Of a stretch of DNA of 64,000 bases, positions 47,155 to 57,859 are shown piece by piece. Below the pieces are notes generated by a model that saw only the letters and a program-made list of their open reading frames with translations, ran no database searches and had not been told where the DNA came from. The position numbers and the translations under genes were made by a program. The DNA is from Cryptomeria japonica. Taxonomy: Eukaryota > Streptophyta > Pinopsida > Cupressales > Cupressaceae. Each line of letters starts with the position of its first letter. Within the stretch, counting starts at the first letter, position 1. The stretch lies in assembly GCF_030272615.1 (NCBI RefSeq), contig NC_081414.1:527849137-527913136 (forward strand). The letters are read 5' to 3'.

Positions 47155-48293
47155 TGTTAGGCCCAATATGGAAAGCTAATGTACTGAGAGGGGAGGGGTG
47201 AATCAGTACTCCAAAACTTTTCTTCGATAATAACTTTACTATTATGCATAAACCAAATAGTGCAGTAACATAATATAAAGCTAAAACAAATAGATAACAA
47301 TCATACATGATTCACTCCATAACACATATATTTTGGTTACGCATAAACTCTTGGTTAGATTGAAAAACTATGGTGGGGATGGCACCCACAACTTCACTAC
47401 TGCAATAATAAAGAGTGCTCGATTAGAGCTACATGTTTAGCTATTTCTGATAGCTTACCCTATTAGGAGTATCAAGATCTGTTAGATCTACCTTGCTAAA
47501 GGATTTCACAACACTTAAACTAAATGCTGCACCTGGTTAGAGGCTTTGCAATTTATAGACTTGATTAGAGTCTTTTACCCTATTAAAGGTTTCTCTTACA
47601 ACTTCAAAATATTACAGTAAAATCATTACAAATATCTGCAACTTTACATCTGGAATGTTATAGCAGATTCTATGTGCTTAGAATAAGTTACCTTGCTTAT
47701 TGCATACCTCAGTAACCCATATAGTAACTCGGTAAACCCTTCTATTTACTCTGTTCTTCGACTATTCTCTGAAAACCTTCTAGGTGACCTTTGTGTCTTT
47801 GTAACAATCTTCTTACACTCATGTACACACATCTTTAATTCTTAACTCATGCTATATAAATAGATCTCTTATGACGGTGATCCATTCATTGCTTTGATCT
47901 TACAAACATGTTTTATCGAATGAATAACCATGCAAATTATTTCATTGGCTAGATGACCACAAAATCATACACAATCTTTAAGTGCAATTTCCAATGTGAT
48001 AACGGTTAGATGTTCCTCGATCTTGTAACATGTTTTCATATGTATATCTAGGTTCAATGAATCTGGTAACACGTTTCACTCAGTGTATAACAACTTGGTG
48101 TGTCATCTTTGCTGCTCGGTAGACATGAAATTATACTTGGTAGACAACTCGGTGTATACTACATTTTGAGACTACTTTCTTCAATAATTGACTTGACTAT
48201 GCATACCGACTGAATATCTCGATAGAGATAACCGACTAGAGTATATAGAATAACTTTGGCATGAAACTAATGGCAACTTGATAAGTAGTAACA
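47155..48293 (-). repeat. LTR-c (5' LTR of E2)
   Basis: 1139 bp, tgttaggccc to tagtaaca. It ends against E3 gag-like coding DNA at 48294. Confidence 0.9.
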
Positions 48294-48757
48294 ATAGTAG
48301 CCAACTCATTTTCCAAGAAATCCTTTTGCCTCATGAGTTCAGTTTTATCATGTTCCAAGTGAATCAGATATGTCTTCAACATATCATTTTCATGACTGAG
48401 TCTTAGATTTTTTGTTCCAGCATCATTGATTCTCCTAGTCAAGTCATCTTCATTCTTCTTTCTGTCTTCAATGTCTTTACAAAATCTCAGAGTCATATCT
48501 TGCATCTCATTCCTCAAGGTCATATTCTCTTGCTTCATCTTGCTTACAAGATCATTGAGAGTTTCCTTTTCATCATCATCATCCTGTATCTTCTCATGAA
48601 CTTCTCTTCTTTTGTTTCTAGCAACAGTGAGATTTCCTTGAAGTCCTTGAATGATTTCCTGTGCAGCCTTCAGATCATCTTCAAGTTTGATATTCTTCAA
48701 CTTTTCTACATCATAATCTGCAAGAGTTGTTTCCAATTGCTTTCTCAAGTTTTCCAT
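48294..48757 (-). pseudogene. E3 gag-like protein, N-terminal coiled coil
   Basis: ATG at 48757 (MENLRKQLETTLADYD). About 154 codons of Glu/Lys/Asp/Leu-rich heptad sequence ending ENELAT, where the tandem element inserted; the rest of the protein is at 25257-24713. It is uninterrupted by stops in this part. It resembles the E1/E2 gag-like N-terminus in composition and position but little in sequence. Confidence 0.8.
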
Positions 48758-48814
48758 TTGTACTAGTGTCAAAATTTCCCTCAAGCTATTAGGCTTTTGA
48801 AAATAGAGGACCAG

Positions 48815-48826
48815 GCTTTGATACCA
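48815..48826 (-). promoter_or_regulatory. E3 primer binding site
   Basis: Minus-strand tggtatcaaagc, one base from the initiator tRNA-Met PBS, two bases inside the 5' LTR. Confidence 0.85.
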
Positions 48827-48828
48827 AT

Positions 48829-49500
48829 TGTTAGGATTTCCAATGATACTGAGAGAGGGGGGGGGGGGGAGGGGGGGTGAATCAGTATCTTGCTGGTTAA
48901 CATATTTTCTGACCTTATTAAATAAATTGCATTCCAAAATAGTGTGCCGGTATACAAGAATTAATGCAGTAAATATGAACAATAAACACAACATAACACA
49001 AGATTTTTAATGAGGAAACCCGGTGTGGGAAAAACCTCGGTGGGATTTGTGACCCACAATATTCACTCATTGGCCAATGAATGGATATTACTTACAATAG
49101 GGGCCTACACATGTAGGAAGGCCAACTACCTAAAGATCACTACTTAATTACAAAAAGGAAGTCTTACTGACTTACAAAATGGATTATGCAAATCCAATAT
49201 AATGTACTGCTTTAGTTCAACATCTTCTATGCCAGGTCCAGTACCAGTTAAAGCTCATACAGTAACCATAAACCTTACTCCAAAATCTGCCTTAATATTC
49301 ACATAATACTTCTGTAATAATCTAATCATGTCTGCATCTTAAATGATCTACAAGATCTCATACTTATATATGAGTCTTATTGCAATACGCCTTGTTGGCT
49401 TGTAAAAAGATATTACAATTAAATACAAAATGCAATATTCAAAATCCTATCAGCTGGGGTGTCGGTAATCATCTTTGCCACTGCCGGTAAAATCTGCTAT
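48829..49500 (-). repeat. E3 5' LTR, outer end truncated
   Basis: Matches 19891-20648 from its inner end (tgttagg, long G run at 48847-48870) to about 49500 (gccggtaaaatctgc); the last roughly 110 bp of the LTR are missing. It then passes abruptly into E6 coding-like DNA. Confidence 0.8.
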
Positions 49501-51987
49501 TGTCGACTATTTTATGTTAAACAAGAAGGCCCTCACCAAGGATTACCTTGCCTTAAATAATTTGCTATAGATTATAATAGGTTGCATAAGACATTTAGGA
49601 AGGATGAGCTCCTATCCTACAGGAGAAGGCGCGTAAATAGTCAACCTTTGACAATAACAACCACTGAACCATTCCCTGTAGATGATTTCCTCAGGTATTT
49701 ATAGAGAACATATTTTTCTTTGTGACAAATGCCAGGAGAGGATGCTAGAGCCAAAATGCCCATTTTAATGATGTACATGGCAATGCGAATACAAAATCTT
49801 GAGGTGAACCTCAAGTTCGATTTTGCTTCTGTGATTGAGAAGAAGATACATCAGTAGTTGGTGGCATGTAAGGAAAAGAAGAGTAACAACTTTTGCCATT
49901 ACTCTCTATGTTATTTAATCTTATTCCAAAATAAGCAAGCTTTTGATCAAAGGCTAAAGTTGGGAGTGGTGGATGACAATGGAAACAGGCTACCAGTACA
50001 GTTATGGTGTTACCTATGGGATAAGAAGTGCAGGGAGGTTGATTACAAAGTCTTCCATGATTATTTTGTTGTTACTATTTTTGGTGTTTTAATCACCTAG
50101 TTGAAATATTATCACTTGATATAATGAAGGTATTGAGGCCATTAGCCTATTACCTTGAGAAGGGTCATGCTCATAACTTTGTTGATTGGTTCTACATGGG
50201 ACAAAACAACATCATTAGGGTATACAGATGCCCTCAAACCCCCCATTTACTGCCCATATTTGTATCAGATAGACTTACTTTCTTGGAATTTATGTGGTAG
50301 ATGCTTTGGTTAGAAAAGGAGTTGATTGCACCAAGGAGGAAGGGAATGTTCCTGCCTCATCACATTTCATTTGTAGGATTTTCTATTGGATCTAACAAGT
50401 TAGAAAAATTGCAAAATTATATAAAAACCAATTACTTATTTAAATATGGCATGGAGAGAATGTGTGATCCTAAGAATCACATTGGTTCTATTGTTAAATC
50501 AGTTTCACATGAAGTACTGATAGAGGAAGTTTTGATTAGAAATCAAACATCATATGGAGAAATTGTGCAAGGAAGAAAAAAGTGGAATGTGATAATAAAG
50601 ATAGAAGAAGAATAGAGGAAGAGAGATCCCGCCTTTCCTAGACTCTATAATGAAGAGGTTGATGAGTTAAAAAGAAATGAATTATGCTTGGATAACCTTC
50701 AAAAGATATATTGTAAGTTAGCAGGCAGTGGATCTCTAGCAAAATAGGCCATTGTTCCACCAAAGAAACCCCAAGGAGTTGTAATTCATAAAGTTTTAGA
50801 TGATGAATCTATGTAGGTAGCCTCTCTTCCTTCATCTCTACCAATGGGCAACAAGTGAATGATCTGGACCCCCTAGTACCTTATGATGTATCTGAGGGAG
50901 AGGGTGATACAGATGAAGTTGCTAGTTCTTTAAGGGCCTTGAGAGGAGATGAAATAGAGGAATCACAAGTTGATCCTCCCAGACACCATGAGGAAACATA
51001 TGGCTATGAAACCCCGATGACAGAAGAAGCGATGAATACCTTTTATTAAAGGGCAACTATGTCCATGAGGTTCTTGGATGATGATGAATTCATTAATACT
51101 CCAAAATATAGAGATTTTTGGTTAAAAATAAAAATGGAGTTTGAGGAGCAGAAGCAAATGAACGTCATGGGTGCGGATGAATCCAAGCATGAAGAGATCA
51201 TAGCTCAAACTTTTAAGGAAATGAAGTTTGATGAGGTGCATGTTACTCCTAATGAAGCTAGAGAGATGGTAGTGAAAAGTAACACATTAATTGTGCCAGG
51301 ATTGATTGTGAAGCAAATGTTTTTGCTAGACCAAGTGAGGCAACAAGAAGACCCAATGCTAGTTATAGAGTTTTACTTAGAAGAAGGGGTAAGTGAATCT
51401 GGGTATAACCCTAAGATTGAGATGTTAGTTGCATGGGTAAGTTCCAGGAACACCAACAAGCCAAAGCTCGTAGATTTGGTGCAGGAAGAAAAAGGAAAAG
51501 CCATTTTAAAAACTATAAAAGATACCTCTCCTTTGGAGGCAACCACCTTGACCATGCACTCATCCATTTTTACTAGAGATGTCATGAAGTATATGCAACA
51601 ACAATTGATCTATCTTGAATAGGGTCAGATAGAGATGAATGATGAAATCAATAAACTATATGTTGACAAGGCTATGTGGAAGAAGGCAGAAGAATAGGGT
51701 AATTGATAGAGTAAGGCCATTGTCTTACATAATAGAGAACCCCCTGTGCCAGTGGACAATGTTGAAGGTAGTAAAGACTGGGAAGATGAGAAGAAAAGAT
51801 ATGAAAAGGAGATTCGGGATATAAAGGCAACAAACAAAGAAATCCTACACAGTGTGCCTCAACAAGTTCTTAATACTTTTGAGAAAATTATGTCACACAG
51901 GCTCAAGCTTGTAATTGATAAACTGGAGGATGTGTATAAAAGCTGCGAGACTCTGTTGAAGATGGTGGAGGTGTTCGCTGAAAATAA
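49501..51987 (+). pseudogene. E6: decayed coding sequence of unknown family, 5' part
   Basis: A series of plus-strand open segments (49858-50100, 50301-50615, 50855-51049, 51059-51622, 51746-51987) with consistent protein-like composition, separated by stops and shifts. It includes WCYLWDKKCREVDYKVF, HISFVGFSIGSNKLEKLQNY, an acidic linker (EGEGDTDEV), MSMRFLDDDEFINTPKYRDFW, and a coiled-coil end DWEDEKKRYEKEIRDIKATN to KMVEVFAENN. The frame is interrupted at 51988 by E5 and continues at 59085. I do not recognise the family. The long multi-domain layout suggests an accessory or gag-like ORF of another retroelement, but it could be a dead host gene. Confidence 0.55.
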
Positions 51988-53208
51988 TGTTAGATAGTTC
52001 AAATAACCAGAAGACAACTAAGAGGGGGCGTGGTGAATCAGTTGTCAAAGATTACCATAACTATTAGCAATTTAAAAATTTAATACCAGAACCTAAAAAA
52101 TTAATACCGGAACAGCAGTTAAACCAATTAAGCATAAACAATAATCATAGAATAAAAACCATCCACATGACACCAAGATTTATATGTGGAAAACCCGGTA
52201 AAGGGAAAAACTACGGTGGGAAGCCTACCCACAGTCAGATAATACTTTTGCAGTAAGTATGTGAATTACAATGGAGGGGCCTACACTCGTAGGAAGGCCA
52301 ACAACCTAGAGTGCACTGCTCATCACAAAAGGAGCCTCACTAACTACATAGAAATCCAAACTACAATCCGGAGAAGTGTTGAACTGCAAAAGATAACATC
52401 TCCTATGTCTGAGTACAGTTCCGGTTCAGCTCAATACTGGAGGACTGAATCCTCTTACATAAACCCAATTCGATCTCCAATGATTGACCAAATCCTTTGC
52501 TTGAATAATATTACATTATTCACACATTACAATCCTCTACCATGACCTCTAACATAACCATGATGATCTACAATGAGATCTTACATCTATATATACAAAC
52601 CCTCGACCATAAACAATTAGGTTGGTCACCAGATAATAAATCAATTACATAATTACAAACCATGTCGACCTTAGACCAAACAAATAATATCCAACACATA
52701 AGACATCCCGGAAACACATCGAGAGGTCCAATCCACATGTTACATTAAAGGCGGTCCATAACCTAGATCAACCAGACCTAGTATAGGTCCACATGCTACA
52801 ATAATAATCTCCATCTGCCAAGTCTCAAACATGATCACCAACAACATCCTGAAAGTCCACTAGGAGCTGCACCAACACCACTTATGCAATTCATCAAAGA
52901 TCTTCATCAAAGGCTCTACCGGTGAAACCCTTGTCAGAACTAGAAACTAAGCTTCTAAGCAAGTAGGATAGCACCTGATCACCAGAACAAAACTAATTGA
53001 TCGAATATGAGCATGAGTATCAAGAACAAGCCAATTACAACACCAAACTATACCGGAGCCTACCGGATCATGCCAGATCCAAAACAACCAGAATCCACTC
53101 AACCTACCAGGACCAGAAGGGTGCCGGTAAAGCATCCAAACAACTAGTGTTGGCATCAATGACAAAACATCAATGCAACACATAATCAATTCCACCAAAT
53201 GGCCAACA
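51988..53208 (-). repeat. E5 3' LTR
   Basis: 1221 bp, tgttagatag to ggccaaca on the plus strand. A TATA-like tatatatag lies near 52588 on the minus strand. It carries the shared gtgaatcag / aaaacccggtaaagggaaaaa module. Confidence 0.93.
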
Positions 53209-53222
53209 ATCTCCCCCTTTGG
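53209..53222 (-). promoter_or_regulatory. E5 polypurine tract
   Basis: Minus-strand caaagggggagat next to the 3' LTR. Three or more near copies (gtcaaagggggagagat) follow within 53330-53510 in otherwise non-coding DNA before the RNase H stop at 53588. Confidence 0.85.
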
Positions 53223-53587
53223 CATTGATGGCAACACTAGATGTGAAAAACATCTAAGTACCAAGAAATGCCAAACAAGTCTCCCCCAATGGAAGACAAC
53301 CATCAATCTCCCACATATAGCTCTGAATGTCAATATCTCTCCCCTTTAATTTTCTTATTCATATCTCTCCCCCTTTGACTTTTTCTTTTCTTTCTTTATC
53401 TTTTTCACATCAATATCTCTCCCCCTTTGACATCAATGCCAGAAATCTGACAAAAATATCAAAGCAAAAACATAAACCACTGAATCAAAAAACTAACTAC
53501 TCCCCCTGAGCAGTAGCATCCCACATCAGTGCCGAAATGAATAGTATCTTTGATAATGCATCCTGGTCTGATGCCAAACTGCATCAA

Positions 53588-55226
53588 TCAAGTCTCTACC
53601 GGAGGGGCAAAAACTCCCATTTTGTCTCTCAGGTGCTCAAATGATTCCTTGGGCAAAGGTTTAGTGAAAATATCTGCAATCTTCTCTTTAGTGTTCACAT
53701 AAACCAGTCTAACTTCATTTGATTCCACCTTTTCCTTCAAAAAGTTATACTTGATAGATATGTGCTTTGTTTTAGAATGAAATGCTAGATTCTTTGATAT
53801 ATCAATAGCAACAGAGTTATCACAGTGAATAAATACCAGTGTATCACAATCCATCTTTATATCCTTCAACATTTGCTTCATCCATAAAACTTGTGTACAA
53901 CTAGTAGCAGCAACAACATACTCAACTTCAATAGTAGATAAATAAGTACATGATTGTTTCTTTCTGATCCATGAAACCAACTTCTTTCCAAGAAAGAAAG
54001 CTCCATCGGAAGTGCTTTTCTGGTCATCAATATCTCCAGCCCAATCAACATCTGCATATGTACATAAAATAAAGTTATCATCCTTAGGGTATGACAAACC
54101 ATATTCTGATGTACCTTGCAAGTATCTTAAAATCCTTTTCACTGCAATCTCATGATTTTCTCTAGGACCACTCTGAAATCTTGAAACAATACACAAAACA
54201 TTCATAATGTCAGGCCTAGTCTAAGTCAAATAAAGCAGACCTCTAATCATAGATTTGTATCTTGTAGGATTTACCGATGCATAAACAGTTTTTCTTGTCA
54301 ATTTCTCACTTGTAACCATAGGAGTACTAATCGGTTTAGAATATCCCATACCAAATTTCTTCAACAATTCCTTAGCATAGTTAGTTTGACAGATGGAAAT
54401 ACCTTTGTCAGTTTGAGTAATATGCAAACCTAAGAAAAATTTCATCTCACCAATCATAGACATCTCAAATTATTTATCCATATTCTTAGAAAACCTTATG
54501 CATAACTTATCTTCACCTCCAGAAATAATGTCATCAACAAATACTTCAATAATCCGTATATCATCATCAATGATTTTAAAATATATATTACTGTTAGCAC
54601 TGCCCTTAGTAAAACCAAGTTTCAAAATATATTTATCCAACCTTGCATACCAAGCTCTAGGTGTTTGTTTCAATCCATATAAAGCTTTCCTTAACCTATA
54701 AACCATATTTATATCATCTGATAGTGAAAAACCATCAGGTTGCTCAATATAAACCTCCTCATCAAGATCCCCATTCAAAAATGCACATTTTATATCCATC
54801 TGATAAACCTTGTAGTTTTTATAAGCAACATAGGCAAGAAAGAATCTTACAGCTTCAATCCTAGCTACAGGTGCAAAAGTCTCTCCATAATCAATTCCTT
54901 CCTTCTGAGAATATCCTTCACAAACCAATCTAGCCTTATTCCTTATAACTTGATCATCCTCATTCAATTTATTCCTAAAACCCATTTAGTTCCAACAACA
55001 TTTTTATTTTTAGGCTGAGGAACCAAGGTCCATGTGTATTTTTCTCAATCTGATCTAATTCTTCTTCCATAGCTTTCAACCAATATTCATCTTTACATGC
55101 CTCAATTACTGATACCGGTTCAACTTGTGAAATTAAAAATACCTCATTAGTTTCCAGTCTTCTTCTTGTCATGACTGCATTGCTCTTATCCCCAATGATA
55201 TGATCTTCTGAATGATTCAATCTCAC
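53588..55226 (-). pseudogene. E5 reverse transcriptase-RNase H
   Basis: The C-terminal third of a Copia polyprotein. RT motifs in order are [63 protein letters not shown] and FVDDIISGG (catalytic block, usually YVDD), then FFLGLHI. RNase H shows VKRILRYLQGTSEYGL, the first catalytic Asp in YADVDWAGD, KSTSDGAFFLG, STIEVEYVVAA, HCDN and the closing ADIFTKPL. Stops occur at about 54468, 54220 and elsewhere, and a shift lies near 54980. Copia RT normally copies element RNA in cytoplasmic particles; this copy cannot. Confidence 0.93.
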
Positions 55227-55411
55227 ATACCTAGGAGTCTTCTGACTTTCTGTTCCTCTTCCCTGTACTTCAGTTACTATAGAATTCTCTGATACTGCCG
55301 AAGTAACTAGTTCAACACTCTATTCTGATAAAGGTGCTATTGGTTAAGATATAATCATTTCCACTATTGGTTCCTTCTCATAAACTCTGATTTGACTTCT
55401 GTTCAACTCAT

Positions 55412-56300
55412 CTACTTTGACATTAACACTCTCCACAATTCTCTGCAATCTCTTGTTATAACACTATATGCTTTTCTTTCATTAGAATAACTAAGAAATA
55501 TGCCTTCATCACATCTAGGATCAAATTTATTAATGATATCGTCTCTCCTGATATAACATTTACTACCAAAAATTCTGAAATACTTAACTATAGGTGTATT
55601 GCCAAACCATAATTCACAAGGTGTCTTACCGGTTTCTCCTTTGATATGTACTTTGTTGAATGTATAAACCACTGTGCTCACTGCTTCTCTCTAGTAGATA
55701 TGAGGTAGACTAGCTTCCATCATCATTGTTCTAGTAACATCCAAGATAGTTTTGTTCTTCCTTTCCACAACTCCATTTTGTTGAGGTGTCCGGGGAGCAG
55801 AAAATTGTCTTCTTATACCATGCTTCTCACAAAAGTTATTAAACTCATCAGATGTGAATTCTCCACCGTGATCTGACCTCAAACATTTAATCTTCAATCC
55901 TGTCTCAATTTCCACTTTAGCCTTAAAAATTTTAAACTCTTCAAATGCTTCATATTTCTCTTTTAGAAAAGTAACCCACATCATTCTAGAATAATCATCA
56001 ATGATTAGCATGAAATATCTATCACCTTGAAAACTTTTAACTCTAGCAGGGCCACACAAATCAATATGAATAAGATGAAGAACATCATTTGATTTATCTT
56101 GCATACTCCTAAAAGAGGTTATGACCTATTTACCTATTTGACAATCTTTACATACCAGATTATAGGACTTCATAATCTAAGGTATGTCCCTAACTACCTT
56201 AGTTGAACTGATCTTCACAATGCAATCAAAATTCACATGACACAATCTTTTATGCCATAGCCAACTCTCATCAATCTGTGTAATCAAACATGTATTCTCA
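55412..56300 (-). pseudogene. E5 integrase
   Basis: Contains the HHCC-type zinc region (LWHKRLCHVNF with CKDC, about 56240-56140), then the DDE core. HIDLCGP supplies the first Asp, CLRSDHGGEF the second, and PRTPQQNGVVERKN the Glu. Downstream are GKTPCELWFGNTPIVKYFRIFG and an EGIFLSYSNERKAY segment of the C-terminal domain. Stops at about 56300, 56180, 56130 and 55690 break the frame. It would insert the cDNA and make 5-bp duplications, matching the AATAA seen. Confidence 0.92.
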
Positions 56301-56308
56301 CTGGTGTT

Positions 56309-56740
56309 CTAATGAAATATATTACCTTTTGTCTGTGTACCGGTTGCAATCTCTAAACCAGATCTGTTAATGATTTTGCATTTTCCATCCTTGAACTGTA
56401 ATTGAAATCCCGTATCTAGCAATTGTCCTACACTCAAAAGATTATGCCTTAAACCTTCAACATAATAAACATTGTCAGTATTGTTCTTACCATCCAATGA
56501 TATAGCTCCTTTTCCTTTGATCATACATGCTCTGTCATCTCCAAATCTAACTAGACCGCCATCAAATTCTTGCAAAGATAGAAACTTCCCTTTATCTCCA
56601 GTCATATGATGTGAACAACCGTTGTCAATTACCCATTCATCTTTGTCTTCAATTTTAGTAGCAAGTGCCTTATCTTTAGGTACATTCACTTCCAGTGCCA
56701 GATCATCTTCCTTGATAGCCAGGAACACCATTCCTTCCCA
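56309..56740 (-). pseudogene. E5 aspartic protease
   Basis: Contains EWVIDNGCSHHMTGDK, the Copia protease active-site block; the usual D-S-G reads D-N-G here, which would be expected to reduce or abolish activity. LRHNLLSVGQLLDTGFQL follows, typical of the protease/pre-integrase junction. The stretch 56309-56731 is open for 140 codons. Confidence 0.9.
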
Positions 56741-56879
56741 TTTCCAGAACCACTAGCAGAGTCTTCTGCCGGTTCATCATTAGAATCCTTCCTCATCCGT
56801 TATGTAGCATGATTTGTCTATTTTTTTCTTGTACTTGTACTTGTTTTGATATCCAGGGTTAGGCTTAAATTATCTTCTA

Positions 56880-57801
56880 GCTCTTTCTTAAAATCTTCAA
56901 TTCCTTTCAGGACATCTAGATGCAAAATGACCAATCTTATTACATGCAAAACATTTAAAAGGTGTTTTTCCTTCATACTTACTTCCTACCAATTTTTTTG
57001 GTACTCTTATAGAAAATAGTGCTTCAAGTTGCTCAAAATAATCATCTTCTCTCTTCATATCTCCTCATTCCTTTGCATACAAAGATTTCCAGTCTTGCTT
57101 ACCAGTTGTAGATGTAGATGCATGAAAAGTAGGTTCAGATTTCACAGCTCCAGAAGGTCCAAATTCTTCAAGCTCAAAAGCAGATAGTTTCCCAACCAAA
57201 GTATCTCTGTTGAAAAATCTATTAGCCATTGTTCTCAACTCATTAATAGCAGTAGCCTTCATTTTGTAAGCCAATGGTAGGGCTATCAGGACTTTAGAAA
57301 TAATTTCATCTTCGCTCAGAGTTCCACCACACCATTGAATTCTTATAACAATCTCATTTACCCTTTCCATAAATGCTGTAATCCTTTCAACTTCTTCCAT
57401 CTTCAGGTTTTCATATCTCACTCGGTAACCATCAAGTTTAGCAATCTTGACTGTAGGGTCATCTTCATTAAGAGTCTCCAACTTATCCCATATAGCCTTT
57501 CTAGATGATTTTTTGGTTAACCCATTATTTGCTGATCAGAAAGTTCACACAAGAGGGCTTCTCTTTCTCTACAATCATTCTCAAGATCCTTGTCTAGGTT
57601 TGTCGAAGGAGGATTGCCAGATCTCAGATTATAAGGTGTGACACCATTTTGTGTGATCTCCCAAATCTCCTTGCCAAGACATCTCAGATGAGTCTCCATC
57701 TAAATCTTTCATATTGTGTAATTTGTTCCATCAAGCCTCAGAATATCCCCCCGAAAGATAACTCTAGAAGAACTGGATGAACTTGAACTGTTAGTTGCCA
57801 T
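56880..57801 (-). pseudogene. E5 gag/nucleocapsid
   Basis: ATG at 57801 (MATN then a Ser run). LDGTNYTI is followed by two in-frame stops just before METHLRCLGKEIWE. The UBN2-type gag core is at 57481-57065 (LKMEEVERITAFMERVNEI, LIALPLAYKMKATAINEL). A complete CCHC knuckle, CFACNKIGHFASRC, lies at about 56955-56910. At least one shift separates the core from the start. The gag forms the particle and binds the RNA. Confidence 0.92.
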
Positions 57802-57846
57802 AGGATCTTCCTCAAGTGGTTAAGCTTTCTGCAAAGAGGACCAAAT

Positions 57847-57857
57847 GTTTGATACCA
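57847..57857 (-). promoter_or_regulatory. E5 primer binding site
   Basis: Minus-strand tggtatcaaac, two bases inside the 5' LTR; matches the initiator tRNA-Met PBS for its first eight bases. Confidence 0.85.
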
Positions 57858-57859
57858 AT

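Larger units (their letters stand above)
25258..48293 (-). mobile_element. E1/E2: tandem LTR element (LTR-internal-LTR-internal-LTR) with E4 nested in E1
   Basis: Three LTRs of one family (25258-26375, 40327-41465, 47155-48293) separate two homologous internal regions, E1 (26376-40326, containing E4) and E2 (41466-47154). Each internal region has a PBS for initiator tRNA-Met, a gag-like coiled-coil/CCHC frame, a spacer, ORF2, an approximately 390-bp untranslated stretch rich in tactcccc words, and a PPT. No pol genes are present. The flanks gcagt (25253-25257) and atagt (48294-48298) are a probable target duplication with two transitions, and closing it restores the E3 frame. The shared central LTR indicates unequal LTR-LTR recombination. 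Confidence 0.88.
19891..49500 (-). mobile_element. E3: non-autonomous Copia-type LTR element, interrupted by 25258-48293
   Basis: The 3' LTR (19891-20648) and 5' LTR (48829-about 49500, truncated) belong to one family; both start tgttagg and share the polyG-tgaatcagtatcttg block. The PBS and purine tract are in the right places. Removing 25258-48293 rejoins a gag-like frame in phase (...ENELAT continuing to ANQHKEKFNK). The internal region is about 5.1 kb and encodes a coiled-coil/CCHC protein then ORF2. I find no protease, integrase, RT or RNase H, so mobility would depend on a partner. The left flank is acttc; the right terminus is deleted, so the target duplication cannot be checked. Confidence 0.85.
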
